Positions 54,086 through 63,961 of a DNA stretch of 64,000 nucleotides are shown here, one piece after another (position 1 is the first letter of the stretch; each line of letters opens with the position of its first letter). The notes under the pieces were generated by a model. That model did not search any database. It saw only the letters and a list, made by a program, of their open reading frames with translations, and was not told the origin of the DNA. The translations under genes and the position numbers were made by a program. The stretch comes from Ralstonia sp. NFACC01 (GTDB taxonomy: Bacteria > Pseudomonadota > Gammaproteobacteria > Burkholderiales > Burkholderiaceae). The stretch is taken from the NCBI RefSeq assembly GCF_900115545.1, contig NZ_FOWV01000005.1, positions 248,001-312,000 of the forward strand, written 5' to 3'.

Positions 54086-54101
54086 GCCCAAATTGTACGC
54101 A

Positions 54102-54680
54102 ATGCCCACCGTGCTCTCTGCTGAAGCGCCTTCTGGTCTGACCTCTCCGCTCGCCGAGCGCACGCTTTCGCTCGTCGATGAAGCGGCCACGTCGGCGTTT
54201 GGCGCGGCGCTCGCGCAGGCGGTGCTGGCGCTGGGCCCGCGACCTGTGCAGGTGCAACTCTCGGGTGATCTGGGCGCGGGCAAGACGACGCTCTCGCGCA
54301 CCATCCTGCGCGGCCTCGGACATACCGGGCGCGTGCGCAGTCCCACCTATACGCTGGTCGAGCCGTACGACGTTGCCGGAACTACGGGCACGCAAAAGGT
54401 CTATCACTTCGACCTGTACCGCTTTGCCGATCCCGAAGAATGGACTGACGCAGGGTTCCGCGATTGCTTTGCCGAACCTGCGCTGTGCCTGGTCGAATGG
54501 CCAGAGAAAGCGCAGGCGCTGCTCGGCACGCCCGATCTGCACATCGCTTTATCGGTCGACGTTGTGCACGAAACCTACGATGACGGCGTTGAGCATGCAC
54601 CGCGCGCAGCACGCCTGAGCGCTCGCACGCAGACCGGCCTTCAACTTCTACAGTCGTTGCAACACCTGTTCCCATGCTGA
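54102..54680 (+). CDS. tsaE: tRNA threonylcarbamoyladenosine biosynthesis ATPase TsaE
   Basis: A 192-residue P-loop ATPase. VQLSGDLGAGKTTLSRTILRGLGHTGRVRSPTYTLVEPY, then YHFDLYRFADPEEWTDAGFRDCF and CLVEWPEKA. It works with TsaB and TsaD in making t6A on tRNA. The start is uncertain: ATG at 54102, or ATG at 54084, which would overlap the queG start codon on the opposite strand (CATG). The gene overlaps amiC by 7 nt, a known tsaE-amiC arrangement. Confidence 0.94.
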   Translation: MPTVLSAEAPSGLTSPLAERTLSLVDEAATSAFGAALAQAVLALGPRPVQVQLSGDLGAGKTTLSRTILRGLGHTGRVRSPTYTLVEPYDVAGTTGTQKVYHFDLYRFADPEEWTDAGFRDCFAEPALCLVEWPEKAQALLGTPDLHIALSVDVVHETYDDGVEHAPRAARLSARTQTGLQLLQSLQHLFPC

Positions 54681-56197
54681 TCAAGCATCTGCCGACCGAC
54701 CAACCGGATGATCCTAGCCTGCCAAGCCAGGCACGCCGCCAATGGCTCACGCGCATGGCGAAGGCCGGCGCAGGCACGGTGATCCTGAGCCTGGTGGGCC
54801 CGCAGATCGCACGCGGCGCCAATATCGTCGCCGTGCGCGTGTGGCCCGCCGAGGACTACACGCGCGTGACCATCGAATCAGACGTCGCGCTCAAGGCCAC
54901 GCATCAGCTCATCAAGGATCCGGATCGCCTGATGGTCGACATCGACGGGCTCGACCTGAACCCGACGTTGCGCGAGTTGGTGGCCAAGATTGCGCCGAAC
55001 GATCCGTACATCCGACAGGTGCGCGTGGGCCAGAACCGGCCGAGCGTCGTGCGCCTGGTGTTCGACCTGAAGGAAAGCGTCAACCCGCAGGTGTTCACGT
55101 TGCTGCCGATTGCCGGCTATCGCAACCGGCTTGTGTTCGACCTGTACCCGACCAACCCGCCCGACCCGCTGATGCAGCTCGTGCAGGCCACCGAGGGCAA
55201 GCAGGAGCGCTTTGCCGCGTCAGGTGGCACGCCGATGCCAGAACCGTCGGATGACGACGATCCAATCGCCGCGCTGGCACGCCGCAACAGCGGCGGCAGC
55301 CCGATCAAGACGCCGATCGAAGAGCCGCAGCCCCCGGCGCTTGCCAACCGCACGCCGCCGCGCAGGACACCGCCGGCGACCTCTGCGCACCCTCCGTCGA
55401 CGCTTGCCAACGCGCCCAACACGCCGCCGCTGGAGATCGTTCCCGAGCAACCGGTGCCGCGCGCGCTGTCGAACGGCCCGCGCATGCGTCGCCTGCTCAC
55501 GGTCGCCATCGACCCGGGTCATGGCGGCGAAGACCCGGGCGCCACGGGCGGTGCCGGCACGCACGAGAAAGACGTGGTGCTGTCGATCGCCCGCATGCTC
55601 AAGGCCAAGATCGACGCCCAGCCCAACATGCGCGCCATGATGACGCGCGATTCCGACTACTTCGTCCCGCTGGGCGTGCGTGTGCAGAAGGCACGCCGCG
55701 TGCAGGCGGATCTGTTCGTCTCCATCCATGCCGATGCGTTTCTTTCGCCGGAGGCGCGCGGGGCATCGGTGTTTGTGCTGTCCGATCGAGGTGCCTCGAG
55801 CGCGCAGGCCAAGTGGCTCGCCAACAAGGAAAACGCTGCGGACATGATCGGCGGGGCGAATCTCGGCTCGAAAGACGCGCAGGTCACGCGCGTGCTGCTG
55901 GACTTGTCGACCACCGCGCAGATTACCGACAGCATGAAGGTCGGCAGGGCGGTGCTGGACCAGATTGGTGGCATCAACCGGCTGCACAAGGGGCAGGTCG
56001 AGCAGGCGGGCTTTGCGGTGCTCAAGGCGCCGGATATTCCGTCCATCCTGGTCGAGACGGCGTTCATCTCCAACCCGGAAGAAGAAGCCAAGCTCAACGA
56101 TCTGGGCCACCAGAACCAGCTTGCCGACGCCATCTTGCGCGGCATTCGGGCCTACTTTGCCAAGAACCCGCCGTTGTCGCGCAACCCGGGCGTCTGA
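54674..56197 (+). CDS. amiC: N-acetylmuramoyl-L-alanine amidase (AmiC-type)
   Basis: A 507-residue secreted amidase. Tat-type signal RRQWLTRMAKAGAGTVILSL. The AMIN domain at about residues 50-160 (IVAVRVWPAEDYTRVTIESD) targets the septum. A Pro/Thr-rich linker (about 185-265) precedes the amidase_3 domain with zinc ligands in AIDPGHGGEDPGA, GTHEKDVVLSIARML (Glu), SIHADAF (His) and the catalytic Glu in ILVETAFISNPEEE. It cleaves peptide from glycan to separate daughter cells. It overlaps tsaE by 7 nt. Confidence 0.95.
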   Translation: MLIKHLPTDQPDDPSLPSQARRQWLTRMAKAGAGTVILSLVGPQIARGANIVAVRVWPAEDYTRVTIESDVALKATHQLIKDPDRLMVDIDGLDLNPTLRELVAKIAPNDPYIRQVRVGQNRPSVVRLVFDLKESVNPQVFTLLPIAGYRNRLVFDLYPTNPPDPLMQLVQATEGKQERFAASGGTPMPEPSDDDDPIAALARRNSGGSPIKTPIEEPQPPALANRTPPRRTPPATSAHPPSTLANAPNTPPLEIVPEQPVPRALSNGPRMRRLLTVAIDPGHGGEDPGATGGAGTHEKDVVLSIARMLKAKIDAQPNMRAMMTRDSDYFVPLGVRVQKARRVQADLFVSIHADAFLSPEARGASVFVLSDRGASSAQAKWLANKENAADMIGGANLGSKDAQVTRVLLDLSTTAQITDSMKVGRAVLDQIGGINRLHKGQVEQAGFAVLKAPDIPSILVETAFISNPEEEAKLNDLGHQNQLADAILRGIRAYFAKNPPLSRNPGV

Positions 56198-56200
56198 TGC

Positions 56201-56746
56201 ATGACGACGCTCGTACTGCGCGAAGGCGGTGCGTCTGACGCCAGCACCATCGCTGACATCCACACGCGGAGCTGGCAGAGCGCATATCGCGGGCTCGGTA
56301 TCCTGTCCGATGCGTATCTCGACGACATGGCCAACGTAGAGATGCAGGCCAAGTGGCATGAACGCATGACTGCACCCGTGGCTGGGCAATGCGTGTGGTG
56401 TGCCGATCTGGACGGCGAAACCATTGGTTTTCTCTGCACCCTGCGTGAAGACGGCACGCCTTGGGGTGCGCTCGTCGACAACCTGCATCTGCTGCCGGCG
56501 TCACGCGGCCATGGCGTCGGCAAGCGCCTGATGGGCGAAGCGGCGCGCTGGACCGCGGCCCAGGGCATCACACAGTTGCATCTGCTGGTGTACGAGGCGA
56601 ACACCGCCGCGGTCGGCTTCTACGAAGCCCTGGGCGGTGTGCCGGTCAGCCGGGATTGGCTGGAGACGGCCGATGGCGGGTACGCCTGGGTGCGCACCTA
56701 CCACTGGCCGGAAGCGGAACTTGCGGGTCTGATGGGCTTGCGCTGA
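56201..56746 (+). CDS. GNAT family N-acetyltransferase
   Basis: A 181-residue acetyltransferase: LREGGASDASTIADIHTRSWQSAYRGL at the N-terminus, the acetyl-CoA loop LLPASRGHGVGKRLMGEAARW, and VYEANTAAVGFYEALGG. The N-terminal HxxSWxxAYRG pattern is common in a broad GNAT group of unknown substrate. It starts 3 nt after amiC, so it is probably co-transcribed. Its stop at 56744-56746 is directly next to the stop of the convergent carrier gene (56747). Confidence 0.88.
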   Translation: MTTLVLREGGASDASTIADIHTRSWQSAYRGLGILSDAYLDDMANVEMQAKWHERMTAPVAGQCVWCADLDGETIGFLCTLREDGTPWGALVDNLHLLPASRGHGVGKRLMGEAARWTAAQGITQLHLLVYEANTAAVGFYEALGGVPVSRDWLETADGGYAWVRTYHWPEAELAGLMGLR

Positions 56747-57778
56747 TCAAGCCAGGCGGCTGGCCGGGGCGCCAGCGCCAGCCTCCGCGTGGGCAACGCG
56801 ATCCGCATACCTGCGCGCCAGCGTCGAGCATACGATCAACTGCAACTGGTGATAGATCATCAGCGGCAGCACGATGAGGCCGAGCGCGGGGTTGCCGGCA
56901 AACAGGATCTTCGCCATCGGCACGCCGTTCGCCAGGCTCTTCTTCGAGCCGCAGAACACGGCGGTGATCTCGTCGGCCAGATTGAAGCCTGCGCGCCGTG
57001 ACAGCCATGTCGTCGCACCCAGCACGACGAACAGCAGTGCACCGCTCATGATGGCCACCGCCACGATGGTCTCCCACGGATACTTCGACCACACACCCGC
57101 ATGCGTCGAATCGGCAAACGAGTTGAACACGATCAGCAGGATCACCGCGCGGTCGACTTTGTTGATGATCGCCTTGTGCTTGTTGATGAACCCGCCGATG
57201 ACCGGGCGCAGCAACTGGCCCAGCACGAAGGGCAGCAGCAGTTGCTCGGCCACGCCCAGCAGCGCCTTGCCGACCGACAGGTCCGCGCCCGACGCCTTGA
57301 TCACGAAGCTCATCAGCAGCGGCGTGGCGATCATGCCGATCAGCCCTGAGATGGTCGCGTTGAAGATGGCGGCCGGCACGTTGCCCTTGGCCATGGCCGT
57401 CATCGCCACCGACGACGACACCGTGGACGGCAGCGCGCACAGATAGAACACGCCCAACAGCAGCTCAGCCGGAATGAACGGCTTGCACACAAACAGGATG
57501 ACCGCGCCAATCAGCGGAAACAGGATGAAGGTGCAGCTCTGCACGAACAAATGCAGGCGCCAGTTGCGCGCGCCTTCGACGATTTTCTCGCGCGAGAGCG
57601 CCGCGCCGTGCAGGAAGAACACCAGCGACACGCCGACGATGGTGACGATGTCCAGCCGCAGCGGACCTTCGCTCGCGCCAAGCGCGGGGAAGAACAGGGC
57701 CAGCGCGACCATCACCAGCATGGCGCGAATGAACCCGTCGATATGGGACAACAACGGAGACAGAAGCGGAATCTTCAT
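56747..57778 (-). CDS. bile acid:sodium symporter family carrier (SBF-like, YfeH type)
   Basis: A 343-residue membrane protein with nine or ten segments. GVSLVFFLHGAALSREKIVEGARNWRLHL, FYLCALPSTVSSSVAMTAMAKGNVPAAIFNATISGLIGMIATPLLM and FCGSKKSLANGVPMAKILF match the SBF-like (PF13593) subgroup with its polar ALPSTVSSSV crossover motif. Substrate unknown; probably an organic anion. It is divergent from a LysR gene, which likely controls it. Confidence 0.9.
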   Translation of the reverse strand: MKIPLLSPLLSHIDGFIRAMLVMVALALFFPALGASEGPLRLDIVTIVGVSLVFFLHGAALSREKIVEGARNWRLHLFVQSCTFILFPLIGAVILFVCKPFIPAELLLGVFYLCALPSTVSSSVAMTAMAKGNVPAAIFNATISGLIGMIATPLLMSFVIKASGADLSVGKALLGVAEQLLLPFVLGQLLRPVIGGFINKHKAIINKVDRAVILLIVFNSFADSTHAGVWSKYPWETIVAVAIMSGALLFVVLGATTWLSRRAGFNLADEITAVFCGSKKSLANGVPMAKILFAGNPALGLIVLPLMIYHQLQLIVCSTLARRYADRVAHAEAGAGAPASRLA

Positions 57779-57864
57779 GTGCGTGCGCAGTCACCGTTAC
57801 GTGACGGCGCGGGTTGGATGGCGGGATAGACGCTATTGCACAACATCCCTATCTAGAATACAAA

Positions 57865-57885
57865 TGCATTGATCGAATCAATTCA
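57865..57885. promoter_or_regulatory. 21-bp palindromic operator candidate upstream of the LysR gene
   Basis: Perfect arms ATTGAT (57868-57873) and ATCAAT (57877-57882) around CGA, with outer TG and CA also pairing. It lies 13-33 nt before the LysR ATG, in the divergent gap with the carrier gene. Its position would allow the regulator to repress itself and control the carrier. Confidence 0.55.
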
Positions 57886-57897
57886 TACGTCGTTAGC

Positions 57898-58791
57898 ATG
57901 AATGTGACCCTGCGCCAGTTGCGCGTCTTTCTTGCGGTGGCACGTGCGCACAGCTTCAGTCGCGCCGGCGACACCATCGGCCTGACACAGCCGGCGGTGA
58001 GCCGCTCGATTTCCGAACTGGAAGGCGAACTGGGCTTGAAGTTGCTCGACCGCACCACCCGCGAAGTCGTGCTGACGGAAGTGGGGCGCTCGCTGGCGAC
58101 GGCGCTCGACCGCCTCGTGGCCGACCTCGACGACACGTTGCAGCAGGCGCGCCAGGTGAGCGAGCAGCGGCGCGGGCGGGTGGTGGTGGCATCCAGCCCG
58201 ACCGTGTCGACACGTCTGATGCCGGTGTACGTGGCGGAGTGCGCGGTGCGCTATCCGGATATCCGCATGATCGTGCGTGACTCCGTGCAGGTCGATACGC
58301 TGCAATTGATCCGCACGGGCGGAGCAGATTTCGGTGTGGTGGTGGAGCCGCTCGATACCGAAGGCCTGTGGACCGAGCCGCTGCTGATCGATCCGTTTTG
58401 CCTCGTCTGCCGCAAGGATCACCCGTTCGCGCAGCGCAGCAGCGTGCGGTGGAAAGATCTGCATCGCACAGCGGTCGTCCTGCTCGATCACGCCTCGGGC
58501 AGTCGCCCGCTTATCGACCGCATCTTCCTGCGCCACGGCGTTCACCCTGACGTTGCGCAGGAGATGGGTCACAGCAGCGCCGTGTTTGGCATGGTGGAAG
58601 CGGGCATCGGCGCGGGCGTCGTGCCGTCGCTGTCGTTGCCGCTACCGTCGTCGTCGCCATTGGTGGCGGTGCCGCTGTCGCCCAAGGAGACGCGCGCCAT
58701 TGTGCTGGCGCGGCGGCATGACAGGTCGCTCTCGCCGGCGGCCGAGGCAGCGTGGCAGATGATCCGCCGGATGGCGCTGCCAGCCGCCTAA
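57898..58791 (+). CDS. LysR family transcriptional regulator
   Basis: A 297-residue LysR protein. The N-terminal helix-turn-helix is LRQLRVFLAVARAHSFSRAGDTIGLTQPAVSRSISELEGELGLKLLDRTTREVVLTEVG; the C-terminal effector domain has GRVVVASSPTVSTRLMP, GADFGVVVEP and VEAGIGAGVVPSLSLPL. Divergent placement suggests control of the neighbouring SBF-like carrier. A palindrome is just before its start. Confidence 0.93.
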   Translation: MNVTLRQLRVFLAVARAHSFSRAGDTIGLTQPAVSRSISELEGELGLKLLDRTTREVVLTEVGRSLATALDRLVADLDDTLQQARQVSEQRRGRVVVASSPTVSTRLMPVYVAECAVRYPDIRMIVRDSVQVDTLQLIRTGGADFGVVVEPLDTEGLWTEPLLIDPFCLVCRKDHPFAQRSSVRWKDLHRTAVVLLDHASGSRPLIDRIFLRHGVHPDVAQEMGHSSAVFGMVEAGIGAGVVPSLSLPLPSSSPLVAVPLSPKETRAIVLARRHDRSLSPAAEAAWQMIRRMALPAA

Positions 58792-58805
58792 CCACCTGAC
58801 CGCGC

Positions 58806-59564
58806 TTATTTCGGCTGCATGCGGATGGCGCCATCCAGGCGGATGGTTTCGCCATTGAGCATCGGGTTCTCGACGATCGCGCGCGCGAGTTGCGCATACT
58901 CTGCCGGCTTACCGAGGCGCGGCGGAAACGGCACCATCTTGCCCAGCGCGTCCTGCACTTCCGCCGGCATGCCGAGCAGCATCGGTGTCTCGAAAATGCC
59001 CGGTGCAATGGTCATCACGCGGATGCCGTCGCGCGACAGGTCACGTGCAATCGCCAGCGTCATCGCCACCACGCCGCCCTTTGACGCCGCGTAGGCCGCC
59101 TGACCAATCTGCCCGTCAAATGCCGCCACCGATGCCGTGTTGATGATCACGCCGCGCTCGCCGCCGGCATTGGGTGTGTTGCCGGCCATGGCCGTCGCGG
59201 CCAGGCGGATCATGTTGAACGTGCCGATCAGGTTGATGTTGATCACGCGTGCAAATTGGTCCAGCGGGTGCGGCCCCGTCTTGCCCACCGTGCGCGACGC
59301 CGTAGCGATACCCGCGCAGTTCACCAGCCCGCGCAACGTGCCCAGCGACGTGGCGGCGTCCACCACCGCTTGGCCATCCGTTTCAGACGTGACATCGCAG
59401 CGCACGAAGCGGCCGCGCAGTTCCTGCGCCAGCGCGGTGCCGGCGGCCTCGTTCAGGTCGGCAATCACCACCTTGCCGCCGGCTTCGGCCAGCATCCGTG
59501 CCGTACCTGCGCCCAGTCCCGACGCGCCGCCGGTAACGATGAATACCTGATCGCGAATCTCCAT
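58806..59564 (-). CDS. SDR family 3-hydroxyacyl-CoA dehydrogenase (type II-like)
   Basis: A 252-residue short-chain dehydrogenase. Cofactor motif [15 protein letters not shown], then NCAGIATA, the Ser-Tyr-Lys catalytic set in [23 protein letters not shown], and [10 protein letters not shown]. The segment [43 protein letters not shown] is typical of HSD10/type II 3-hydroxyacyl-CoA dehydrogenases, which act in fatty-acid and branched-chain amino-acid breakdown. A MerR/LiuR-like palindrome lies 33-49 nt upstream, which fits that role. Confidence 0.9.
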   Translation of the reverse strand: MEIRDQVFIVTGGASGLGAGTARMLAEAGGKVVIADLNEAAGTALAQELRGRFVRCDVTSETDGQAVVDAATSLGTLRGLVNCAGIATASRTVGKTGPHPLDQFARVININLIGTFNMIRLAATAMAGNTPNAGGERGVIINTASVAAFDGQIGQAAYAASKGGVVAMTLAIARDLSRDGIRVMTIAPGIFETPMLLGMPAEVQDALGKMVPFPPRLGKPAEYAQLARAIVENPMLNGETIRLDGAIRMQPK

Positions 59565-59597
59565 GCCGTGTCTCCTCGTTTGTGGATTGCGAGTTAC

Positions 59598-59613
59598 TTG
59601 ACGTTTACGTCAA
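59598..59613. promoter_or_regulatory. TTGACGT-TT-ACGTCAA operator candidate
   Basis: A perfect 7-bp inverted repeat with a 2-bp centre, 33 nt before the SDR dehydrogenase start. It resembles sites known for MerR-family LiuR regulators of branched-chain amino-acid and acyl-CoA catabolism. No such regulator is in the window. Confidence 0.55.
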
Positions 59614-59649
59614 CGTCATATGGTAGCGCGAAGCGGCCAGCGATCGTCC

Positions 59650-59684
59650 AAAAAAAAGCGCCTCATGATCGAGGCGCCTTTTTC
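59650..59684 (-). terminator. Rho-independent terminator of adk
   Basis: On the reverse strand, AGGCGCCTC-GATCAT-GAGGCGC followed by T8. A strong stem with a long U-run, 24 nt after the adk stop. Confidence 0.92.
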
Positions 59685-59708
59685 CTGGCGGGTATTTGTG
59701 AGGTGCGC

Positions 59709-60723
<1,015 letters not shown>

Positions 60724-61530
60724 TCAGGGGCCGTCCTGGGCCAGGAGTTCGCCCCAGGCAGCACGAACCCGGGCGAGGTCTTCGGGGGTGTCGACACCGG
60801 CGGCGGGAGCGTCATCGGTGGTCAGCACGGCAATGCGTTCGCCGTGCCACATGGCGCGCAGCTGCTCCAACTGCTCCGTCTGTTCGATGGGGGCGGCGGC
60901 CAATTGCGGGAAGCGGCGCAGGAATCCGGCGCGGTACGCATAGATGCCGATATGGCGCAGCACGGGCATGGACGGCAGCGGGCGCTCCGCAACGGACCGC
61001 GCCATGACGGCGGGCGTCCACGTGTCGCGCGCCCAGGGCAGCGGCGCGCGCGAGAACAGCAGTGCGCGCTCGGCAGCGTCCAGCACGACTTTGACGACGT
61101 TCGGGTTGAAGATGTCGGCCGGGTCGTGGATGGGGTGGGCAGCGGTGGCGATGGCGCAGTCGGGGTGATCGCGCAGGTGCGCGGCCACGTTGTCGATCAG
61201 CGTCGGTGCGATCAGCGGTTCGTCGCCTTGCACGTTGACGACGATGGCGTCGTCGGGCAGGCCCAGCACGGTGGCCACTTCGGCGAGGCGGTCGGTGCCG
61301 GAGGCGTGGTCGGCGCGCGTGAGCACGGCTTCCACGTGATGCTGCATGCAGGCGTCGGCGACCGACGCGGCATCGGTGGCGACCACCACGCGTGCGGCGG
61401 ATGACTGATGCGCGCGTTCAGCCACGCGCACCACCATCGGCTTGCCGTCGATATCGGCCAGCGGTTTGTTGGGCAGCCGCGTGGACGCCAGCCGCGCGGG
61501 AATGACAGCGATGAACGGCGCGTGCGACAT
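60724..61530 (-). CDS. kdsB: 3-deoxy-manno-octulosonate cytidylyltransferase
   Basis: A 268-residue CMP-Kdo synthetase: [82 protein letters not shown] and [13 protein letters not shown]. It activates Kdo for the inner core of LPS. It is 16 nt after the Trm112-like gene on the same strand; lpxK is one gene further upstream. Confidence 0.98.
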   Translation of the reverse strand: MSHAPFIAVIPARLASTRLPNKPLADIDGKPMVVRVAERAHQSSAARVVVATDAASVADACMQHHVEAVLTRADHASGTDRLAEVATVLGLPDDAIVVNVQGDEPLIAPTLIDNVAAHLRDHPDCAIATAAHPIHDPADIFNPNVVKVVLDAAERALLFSRAPLPWARDTWTPAVMARSVAERPLPSMPVLRHIGIYAYRAGFLRRFPQLAAAPIEQTEQLEQLRAMWHGERIAVLTTDDAPAAGVDTPEDLARVRAAWGELLAQDGP

Positions 61531-61546
61531 GGCGGCGACCTTCGTA

Positions 61547-61735
61547 TCAGGCCGGGTCGACCGGCGTGCCTTCCACGGTCTGGCGCGCTTCGTCAGCCAG
61601 CATGACCGGGATGCCGTCGCGGATCGGGTAGGCCAGCTTGTCGACGTGGCAGATCAGTTCATTGTTGGCGCGGTCGTGTTGCAGCGTGCCCTTGCACAAC
61701 GGGCAGACGAGGATTTCCAGCAGGCGATTGTCCAT
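61547..61735 (-). CDS. Trm112 family protein (YcaR-like)
   Basis: A 62-residue protein: [53 protein letters not shown] and ICHVD give two or three potential zinc ligands; the last pair of the usual four is incomplete. In E. coli and relatives, ycaR sits between lpxK and kdsB, as here. Members partner methyltransferases in eukaryotes; the bacterial role is unknown. Confidence 0.92.
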   Translation of the reverse strand: MDNRLLEILVCPLCKGTLQHDRANNELICHVDKLAYPIRDGIPVMLADEARQTVEGTPVDPA

Positions 61736-61803
61736 GGCGGTAGAGGCTCCGTGGCGGCCGCTCAAAAGGTAGGGCGGCGCGCCGGTACAGCGGAAGGGTG
61801 GCG

Positions 61804-62853
61804 TTATTGTGCGCTTGCCTTGAGCGTTGCGCGATCGGCCAGGGCGCGCACGCGCTGGCAGACCTGTTCGACCAGCGCCGCGTCGACCACCGGTGTGGTC
61901 GGCACCACCCAGATGCGCGGGTCGTCGAGATGGCCGCATTTTACGGCATCCTTTTCGGTGATCAGGATGACCTCGGCGTGGCTGTCGGTGAAGGGGCTGT
62001 TGGCGAAATCGTAGTGATCGGGCAACGGCAGCGTGCTCGGCTTGAGGCCGGCGGCGCGCAGCGATGCGAAGAATCGCTCGGGGTTGCCGATGCCGGCCGC
62101 GGCCAGCAATTGCCCGCCTTCGATGCGTGCGAACTGGGCGAGCGGGCGACGCAGCGCCGGGTCGGCCAGGTTGTAGGTGTCCTGCAGCTCGAGGTGCATG
62201 CCGAAGACGTCCGGGCGGTCGGGCGTGGCGCGGTAGTTCGGGTCGTTGATGAGCGTGGCGTCACGGCGGCGCGTCATCGGCTCGCGCAACGGGCCGGCGG
62301 GCAGCAGGAAGCCGTTGCCGCCCATGCGCGTGTCGAACACGATGATTTCGATATCGCGGCGCAGGCGATAGTGCTGGAGGCCGTCGTCGCAGACGATCAC
62401 GTTGCAGCCCGGGTGCGAGGCCAGCAGCGTCTGCGCGCACAGCACGCGGTCGGGGAAGACCCACACCGGCAGGTCGGTGGCGCGGGCGACGAGCAGTGGT
62501 TCATCGCCGACGTCTTCTGCGCGGGAGTGTTCGCGCACAGGGCGCGGATGCTTCAGTTGCGCACCGTAGCCGCGCGAGACGATGCCCGGCCGCAGGCCGG
62601 CTTCAGCCAGCGCCGACGCCAGCGCAATCACGGCGGGCGTCTTGCCGGCTCCGCCCACCGTCACGTTGCCGATCACCACCACCGGCATCGGCAGTTGCAC
62701 CGAGCGCAGCACGCCCGTGCGGAACAGCAGCCGGCGCAGGGCGCTCACCCCACCAAACAGCCACGACAGCGGCCACATCACCCACGCAAACCAGCCACGT
62801 TGCTGCCATTGGCGGGTGACGAAGCTGGCGAAACGGTGCTGGGCGACGGGCAT
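61804..62853 (-). CDS. lpxK: tetraacyldisaccharide 4'-kinase
   Basis: A 349-residue LpxK. The P-loop is [22 protein letters not shown]; later [44 protein letters not shown] (DDGLQH motif), [11 protein letters not shown] and [10 protein letters not shown]. One N-terminal membrane-associated segment is present. It phosphorylates the lipid A disaccharide at the inner membrane. It follows exbD after 30 nt. Confidence 0.98.
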   Translation of the reverse strand: MPVAQHRFASFVTRQWQQRGWFAWVMWPLSWLFGGVSALRRLLFRTGVLRSVQLPMPVVVIGNVTVGGAGKTPAVIALASALAEAGLRPGIVSRGYGAQLKHPRPVREHSRAEDVGDEPLLVARATDLPVWVFPDRVLCAQTLLASHPGCNVIVCDDGLQHYRLRRDIEIIVFDTRMGGNGFLLPAGPLREPMTRRRDATLINDPNYRATPDRPDVFGMHLELQDTYNLADPALRRPLAQFARIEGGQLLAAAGIGNPERFFASLRAAGLKPSTLPLPDHYDFANSPFTDSHAEVILITEKDAVKCGHLDDPRIWVVPTTPVVDAALVEQVCQRVRALADRATLKASAQ

Positions 62854-62883
62854 TCGGCGTGATTGTGATTTAGAGGCAGTCTC

Positions 62884-63312
62884 TTAGCGGGCGTTGCCGG
62901 TTTGCGTGGCGAAGGTCAGGTGCGAGAGACCGGCCACACGTGCGGCTTCCATGACATTCACCACCGCCTGGTGCGCGGCCTGCGCATCGGCGTTGACGAT
63001 GACGATGGGCTCAGGGCCGCCGGCCTTGCCTGCGGCATTGCGCAGGGCGTCGGCCAGGCTGGTGACATCGCGCGTGTCGAGCACTTGCTTGTCGACAGAG
63101 TAGACGCCGTTGGCAGTGACGGACACGACGATCTGACCTGGGCGCTCGGTGGCCTTTTCGGCCTCGGCGGTGGGTAGGTTGACCTTCAGTTCGGTGTAAC
63201 GGGAATACGTGGTCGTGATCATCAGGAAGATGAGAATCACGAGCAGCACGTCGATCAGCGGGATCAGGTTGATCTCCGGCTCTTCGCGGGCACGGCGCGG
63301 GCGGAAGCGCAT
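62884..63312 (-). CDS. exbD: biopolymer transport protein ExbD/TolR family
   Basis: A 142-residue protein with one membrane segment near the N-terminus (EINLIPLIDVLLVILIFLMITTTY, with the proton-path Asp in PLIDVLLV) and a periplasmic domain (LKVNLPTAEAEKATERPGQIVVSVTANGVYSVDKQVL). With ExbB it couples proton flow to outer-membrane work. In many betaproteobacteria exbB-exbD lie next to lpxK, so a role in envelope transport other than TonB is possible. ATG at 63312. Confidence 0.93.
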   Translation of the reverse strand: MRFRPRRAREEPEINLIPLIDVLLVILIFLMITTTYSRYTELKVNLPTAEAEKATERPGQIVVSVTANGVYSVDKQVLDTRDVTSLADALRNAAGKAGGPEPIVIVNADAQAAHQAVVNVMEAARVAGLSHLTFATQTGNAR

Positions 63313-63340
63313 GGCTGTTTCCAGTAGGGCGTTGCCCGGA

Positions 63341-63961
63341 TCAGCCGCGCCGCGGCGGCAGGATCGCGTCGAGGTACGTGGTGGAGAGATGCTCCAGCTC
63401 GACCACGTAGTTATCGACCACGCCACGGAAGTAGCGCCAGAAGATCAGTGTGGGGATGGCCACCACCAGGCCCAGCGCCGTGTTGTACAGCGCGACCGAG
63501 ATACCGTGCGCCAGCGCCTGCGGGTTTGTGCCCGCGGCGGTCTGGCTGCCGAAGATCTCGATCATGCCGACCACCGTGCCGAACAGGCCCATCAGCGGCG
63601 CCACCGAGGCAATCGTGCCGAGCGCGTTCAGATAGCGCTCCAGGCGGTGCGCCACGTTCTGGCCGGCTTCCTCCACCACTTCCTTGGCGGCATCGCGAGT
63701 GGTGTTCGGATGCAGCACCACATGGCGCAGCGCAGCGGCCAGCAGCCGGCCCAGCGGCGAGCCCTGTTCCAGCGTGTTCACCACTTCTGGGGTGGCGCGG
63801 CGCTGATGCGCGACGGCCAGCGCCTCGTCATACACCTTGGGCGGAATGATCTTCTTGCGTTGCAAGGCGACGAAGCGTTCGATGATGAGCGCGAGTGCGA
63901 GCACCGAGGCGATCAATAGCGGCCAGATCGGCCAGCCGGCGGCTTGAATGATGGAAAACAC
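63341..63961 (-). CDS. exbB: MotA/TolQ/ExbB proton channel family protein
   Basis: A 206-residue inner-membrane protein with three segments: PIWPLLIASVLALALIIERFVALQ, then TIASVAPLMGLFGTVVGMIEIF and ISVALYNTALGLVVAIPTLIFWRYF. LGTIASVAPLMGLFGTVVGMI is the ExbB/TolQ hallmark. It forms the channel with ExbD, 28 nt downstream. The start is GTG at 63961; the remaining 39 nt of the window hold only its leader. Confidence 0.94.
   Translation of the reverse strand: MFSIIQAAGWPIWPLLIASVLALALIIERFVALQRKKIIPPKVYDEALAVAHQRRATPEVVNTLEQGSPLGRLLAAALRHVVLHPNTTRDAAKEVVEEAGQNVAHRLERYLNALGTIASVAPLMGLFGTVVGMIEIFGSQTAAGTNPQALAHGISVALYNTALGLVVAIPTLIFWRYFRGVVDNYVVELEHLSTTYLDAILPPRRG

Noticed and set aside
57866-57884. 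FNR box at the LysR gene
   Set aside because: TTGAT and ATCAA are present but separated by three bases, not four; a LysR-type palindrome fits better.
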